This document shows, one piece after another, positions 61,081 through 64,000 of a stretch of DNA of 64,000 nucleotides. The notes beneath the pieces were generated by a model. That model did not search any database, had not been told where the DNA came from, and saw nothing but the letters and a program-made list of their open reading frames with translations. Location of the stretch: contig NZ_LYVO01000016.1 of the NCBI RefSeq assembly GCF_001984055.1, positions 1 to 64,000 on the forward strand, written 5' to 3'. Within the stretch, counting starts at the first letter, position 1. Every line of letters begins with the position of its first letter. The translations under genes were made by a program, and so were the position numbers. Source of the DNA: Variovorax sp. KK3 (GTDB lineage Bacteria > Pseudomonadota > Gammaproteobacteria > Burkholderiales > Burkholderiaceae_C).

Positions 61081-62058
61081 CTACAGACCGAACGCAGCTT
61101 GCAACGCGGATTCGGGCAGCGCCCCTTTCAACCCAATGGCCACCACCGCGGCCCCGTCGTGGGGAACTGCGGCCTTCCGCACCGCCCCATGCCGCCCCGC
61201 AAACTGAATCTCCGACCATTCACCGTCGCCAGTCCTGACCAGCCCCTTCAACCGAAGCAGCCCACCCGGCGCATCACGCAGCCACGCGCGCAGTTCACTC
61301 GCATCGAAGACCCGCTCAGGCCGACAAGACCACGTGTCGAACAGCGCACCGTGGTCATGACCGTGACCATGATCGTCGTGATCGTCGGCATCGTGTCCAT
61401 GCGCGCACCCTGACACCGCACAGCCCTCAGGCTCACGCACCCCAGCCAGCGACAGCCCCTCAAGCAACACCATCGGCACTTCCGCCTGCAAAGTCTCGAT
61501 CTGCGGCGTCTTCCCAGCAATCCCCGTCACCCACTCACGCACCCGCCCCAGCGCATCCTCATCCACCCGATCGACCTTGTTGACCACCACCAGGTCCGCA
61601 GCCTTCACCTGCCGCTCCAACGTATCCGTCAACAACGGATCACGCGCCTGCGCCAACACCGCCCCCGCATCCACCAGCACGATGACGCCTTCGAGCACCA
61701 GCTCGGGCGCCGCCATGCCCATCTGCGCGATGCGCCACGGGTCGGACACGCCGCTCGCCTCGATCACGACCGCCTCGAAAGGCACGGGCGCCTCCAGCAC
61801 CTGGATCAGCGCGCGCGTCAGGTCGTCGCCGATCTGGCAGCAGACGCAGCCGTTGGTGAGGGCGATGGTGTCGCCGTTCGCGCCATTGCCCTCGATCAGC
61901 GCCGCATCGATGTTGAGTGCGCCGAAGTCGTTGACCAGCACGGCCATGCGCCGGCCCTTGGCCTCGCGCAGCCAGCGGTTGAGCAGGGTGGTCTTGCCCG
62001 CGCCCAGAAACCCGCCGATGACGGTGAGCGGAATGCGTGCCGCAGGCCGGGTCACCAT
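61081..62058 (-). CDS. CobW/COG0523-type GTPase, putative metallochaperone
   Basis: 325 residues. The P-loop is GGFLGAGKTTLLN, the metal motif GCVCC, and the G-protein specificity motif VVNKVDR. A His/Asp-rich linker (HGHDADDHDDHGHGHDHG) precedes the C-terminal CobW_C domain. The family uses GTP to deliver Zn, Co or Fe to client enzymes. It begins 12 bp after the amidohydrolase stop on the same strand; that enzyme is an obvious possible client. Confidence 0.93.
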   Translation of the reverse strand: MVTRPAARIPLTVIGGFLGAGKTTLLNRWLREAKGRRMAVLVNDFGALNIDAALIEGNGANGDTIALTNGCVCCQIGDDLTRALIQVLEAPVPFEAVVIEASGVSDPWRIAQMGMAAPELVLEGVIVLVDAGAVLAQARDPLLTDTLERQVKAADLVVVNKVDRVDEDALGRVREWVTGIAGKTPQIETLQAEVPMVLLEGLSLAGVREPEGCAVSGCAHGHDADDHDDHGHGHDHGALFDTWSCRPERVFDASELRAWLRDAPGGLLRLKGLVRTGDGEWSEIQFAGRHGAVRKAAVPHDGAAVVAIGLKGALPESALQAAFGL

Positions 62059-62070
62059 GCGGTGCCTGCC

Positions 62071-63753
62071 TCAGCCGCGGCCGGCCTCGAACACGCGGCC
62101 CGAGAGCACGGTGCCCCACACGCGCACGTCCTTGAGCTTCATCGGGTCGATGGCCAGCGGGTCGTCGTCGAGCACGCAGAAGTCGGCGCGCTTGCCGCAT
62201 TCGATGCTGCCGACTTCGTGGTCGAGCTTCAGCGTCCATGCCGCGCCGAGCGTGATGGCGCGCAGCGCCTGCGGCACGCTGATGCGTTCGGCGGGGCCGA
62301 GCAGGCGGCCCTTGGGCGTGATGCGGTTGACGGCGCACCAGGCGGTGAAGAAGGGGCCGAGCGGCGTGACGGGTGCATCGGAATGGAAGGCGAGCGGCAC
62401 GCCGGCGGCGAGGGCGCTGCCGCAGGCATCGAGCCGATGCGCACGGTCGGGGCCCATGGTCATCTCGTAGTGCTGATCGCCCCAGTACCAGATGTGGTTC
62501 GCGAAGAGGTTGGCGCTCAGGCCCAGCGCGGCCATGCGGCGGAACATCGGCGCATCGATCATCTGGCCGTGCTGCAGCGTGTGCCGATGGCCGGGGCGCG
62601 GGGCGCGGGCCAGCACGCGTTCGATGGCGTCGATGGCCACCTCGCTGGCCTCGTCGCCGTTGGTGTGCGTGTGGATGGTGAGGCCGGCGCGGTGGTAGGC
62701 CTCGAAGTCGGCTTCGTACTGCGCGGGCGCGGTCACCCAGATGCCGTTGGGCGCGCCGTTGAAGTGGCCGGGCCAGCGCAGCCTGGCTGAAAAGCCCTGG
62801 ATCGATCCGTCGAGCATCATCTTGACCAGGCCGTAGCGCAGGCGGTCGGTGTTGCGCGGCATCAGGCTCAGCACGTGCTCTGCGCCCTGCGGCGCGCCAT
62901 GCGTGCCGTGAAAGGCCTGGAAGGCGGGGAGGATGCGCACGCGGCAGTCGTCTTCGCCGGTCACGGTTTCGAGCACGCTGCGGTCTTCTTCGGTGAGCTT
63001 GTTGACCAGGTCGGTGGCGGTGGTCACGCCCTGCATGCAGGCCAGTCGGCCGAAGGAGCGGATGCCGTCGGCGGTCATGGGTGCGAGCAGGCCGGCGTTG
63101 CCGATCTTGCGCAGCACCAGGAACATGGCGGCGGGCTCCTGCAGCTCGCCGGTGGGCTCGCCGGGCGTGGGGCCGCCTTCGGCGAACTTGACGACGCCTT
63201 CGACCTCGTTGTCGCGGGTGATCTCGGCCAGCGACAGCATGGCGGTGTTGACGTTCATCAGGTGGCCGTTGGCATGGCCGATGACGATGGGGCGGGTGGC
63301 GCTCGCGCGGTCGACGTGCGCGACGGTCATGCGCTCGCCGCCGAAGTAGATGGGGTCGAAGCCCCAGGCGATGAGGGGCTCGCTCTGCGGCTTGCCTTCT
63401 TCGTCCATCTTGCGAGCGACTTCGGCCAGGCGCTCGACCACGGCGTCCATCGAGCGCAGGCCGCTCCACACCCGGCCTTCGGGGTCGCGGCGGTCGAACC
63501 AGCCGAGGTACGTCCAGTCCCACATGCTGCCTTCCTTCAGGTGGCAGTGGCCTTCGACCAGGCCGGGCATCAGCACCTGGTCGGCAAAGCGTTCGTCGAG
63601 CGTGAATGCGCCCCAGCCGCGGATCTCGTCCAGCGTGCCGACCGCGAGCACCCGGCCTTCGCGCACGGCCACGTGGGTGGCTTCGGGCTGCATCGGGTTC
63701 ATGGTGATGATCTTGCGGGCGGCGTAGACGGTGATGGCGTTGGTCGGGGTCAT
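62071..63753 (-). CDS. YtcJ-like metal-dependent amidohydrolase
   Basis: 560 residues of the amidohydrolase superfamily, amidohydrolase_3/YtcJ type. Metal ligands fit H69-x-H71 in VEGHCHL, the later His in TIHTHTNGD and TLQHGQM, and the Asp in AFHSDAPV. No signal peptide. It acts on amide or imine bonds of an unknown substrate. Upstream (50 bp) is the end of an oligopeptide ABC ATPase gene, so the substrate may be imported by that transporter. Confidence 0.92.
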   Translation of the reverse strand: MTPTNAITVYAARKIITMNPMQPEATHVAVREGRVLAVGTLDEIRGWGAFTLDERFADQVLMPGLVEGHCHLKEGSMWDWTYLGWFDRRDPEGRVWSGLRSMDAVVERLAEVARKMDEEGKPQSEPLIAWGFDPIYFGGERMTVAHVDRASATRPIVIGHANGHLMNVNTAMLSLAEITRDNEVEGVVKFAEGGPTPGEPTGELQEPAAMFLVLRKIGNAGLLAPMTADGIRSFGRLACMQGVTTATDLVNKLTEEDRSVLETVTGEDDCRVRILPAFQAFHGTHGAPQGAEHVLSLMPRNTDRLRYGLVKMMLDGSIQGFSARLRWPGHFNGAPNGIWVTAPAQYEADFEAYHRAGLTIHTHTNGDEASEVAIDAIERVLARAPRPGHRHTLQHGQMIDAPMFRRMAALGLSANLFANHIWYWGDQHYEMTMGPDRAHRLDACGSALAAGVPLAFHSDAPVTPLGPFFTAWCAVNRITPKGRLLGPAERISVPQALRAITLGAAWTLKLDHEVGSIECGKRADFCVLDDDPLAIDPMKLKDVRVWGTVLSGRVFEAGRG

Positions 63754-63802
63754 GGGTCGTCGGAAGAAGAACGAAGAGCAGAAGGCGGATGGTGCGCCGG
63801 TT

Positions 63803-64000
63803 TCAAGCCACCTGCATGCGCAGGGGCGGCTGGGGCTGGCCGTCGACGACGTCGACGCGGCGGCAGCGCACCCAGTGGTCCGGCGCGACCTCGCGCAGCG
63901 GTGGCAGCTCGGCCTTGCAGGCGGGCTCGGCCACCGGGCAGCGGCCGGCGAAGCGGCAGCCGGGCGGCGGGTCGATGGGGCTGGGCGGGTCGCCTGTGAG
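63803..64000 (-). CDS. Oligopeptide ABC transporter ATPase, C-terminal fragment
   Basis: Only the last 65 residues lie in the window; the gene continues beyond the right edge. The piece PPSPIDPPPGCRFAGRCPVA, then CKAELPPL and HWVRC, is the oligo_HPY/DppF-OppF C-terminal domain, with its four-cysteine iron-sulfur-type pattern. It is cotranscribed upstream of the amidohydrolase. Confidence 0.85.
   Translation of the reverse strand, partial: LTGDPPSPIDPPPGCRFAGRCPVAEPACKAELPPLREVAPDHWVRCRRVDVVDGQPQPPLRMQVA

Overview
The window is 64 kb of gene-dense, high-GC DNA from the chromosome of a free-living beta-proteobacterium, most likely a Variovorax-like member of the Comamonadaceae. I infer this from the codon use, the four Bug-type periplasmic solute receptors without membrane subunits, the many LysR regulators, and the mix of catabolic, two-partner-secretion and arsenic genes. 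No rRNA, tRNA, CRISPR array, insertion sequence or prophage was recognised.

Left part (1-17.3 kb). A truncated 2-hydroxyacid dehydrogenase and a Bug receptor are divergent from a LysR regulator. A small conserved protein and a glycine-rich RRM protein follow, ending in two strong hairpins. Next come a deaminase-fold protein of unknown target, a MalT-type LuxR regulator, a membrane-anchored spermidine-synthase-like protein (a short synonymous-diverged fragment of a relative lies just beside the regulator gene), an RlpA lipoprotein, a secreted protein, a cytochrome P450, an esterase lipoprotein, and an M81/MlrC metallopeptidase divergent from LysR.

Carbohydrate block (18.4-30.7 kb). A GH13 alpha-glucosidase and an MFS_3 transporter lie on the plus strand. 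On the minus strand, four genes with overlapping stops and starts encode a glycoamylase/GH144-like enzyme, a GH15 glucoamylase, an SbmA/YddA-like ABC protein with degenerate nucleotide-binding motifs, and an S15/CocE-like exported protein that seems to have lost its catalytic triad. A GH3 beta-glucosidase is divergent from this operon. The set looks like a glucan-handling system with unusual non-enzymatic partners, and is the best candidate here for something undescribed.

Middle (30.7-40.9 kb). A lysine-rich nucleoid-like protein with a 9-bp repeat tract is followed by a phospholipase-D/cardiolipin-synthase-like protein and small membrane proteins. A Bug receptor then sits with an aspartase/fumarase-type lyase and a LysR regulator, and another Bug receptor with an AraC regulator. 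A GAF protein and a DUF1090 protein close the section.

Two-partner secretion (41-48.5 kb). The order is a YVTN/PxKF beta-propeller, a TpsB pore, a TpsA exoprotein whose only cysteines are at its C-terminus, a FecR-domain protein and a small exported protein, with a hairpin after the last stop. A phytochelatin-synthase-like lipoprotein follows.

Right part (49.6-64 kb). Small housekeeping or unknown genes lead to an ECF sigma factor coupled to a DUF2892 protein and a membrane methyltransferase. An AT-richer orphan membrane protein gene comes next. A complete arsenic operon follows (arsR-arsI-arsC-arsC-acr3-arsH-MFS), with a promoter placed so that arsR would be leaderless. The window ends in a CobW-type GTPase, a YtcJ-like amidohydrolase and the C-terminal end of an oligopeptide ABC ATPase.
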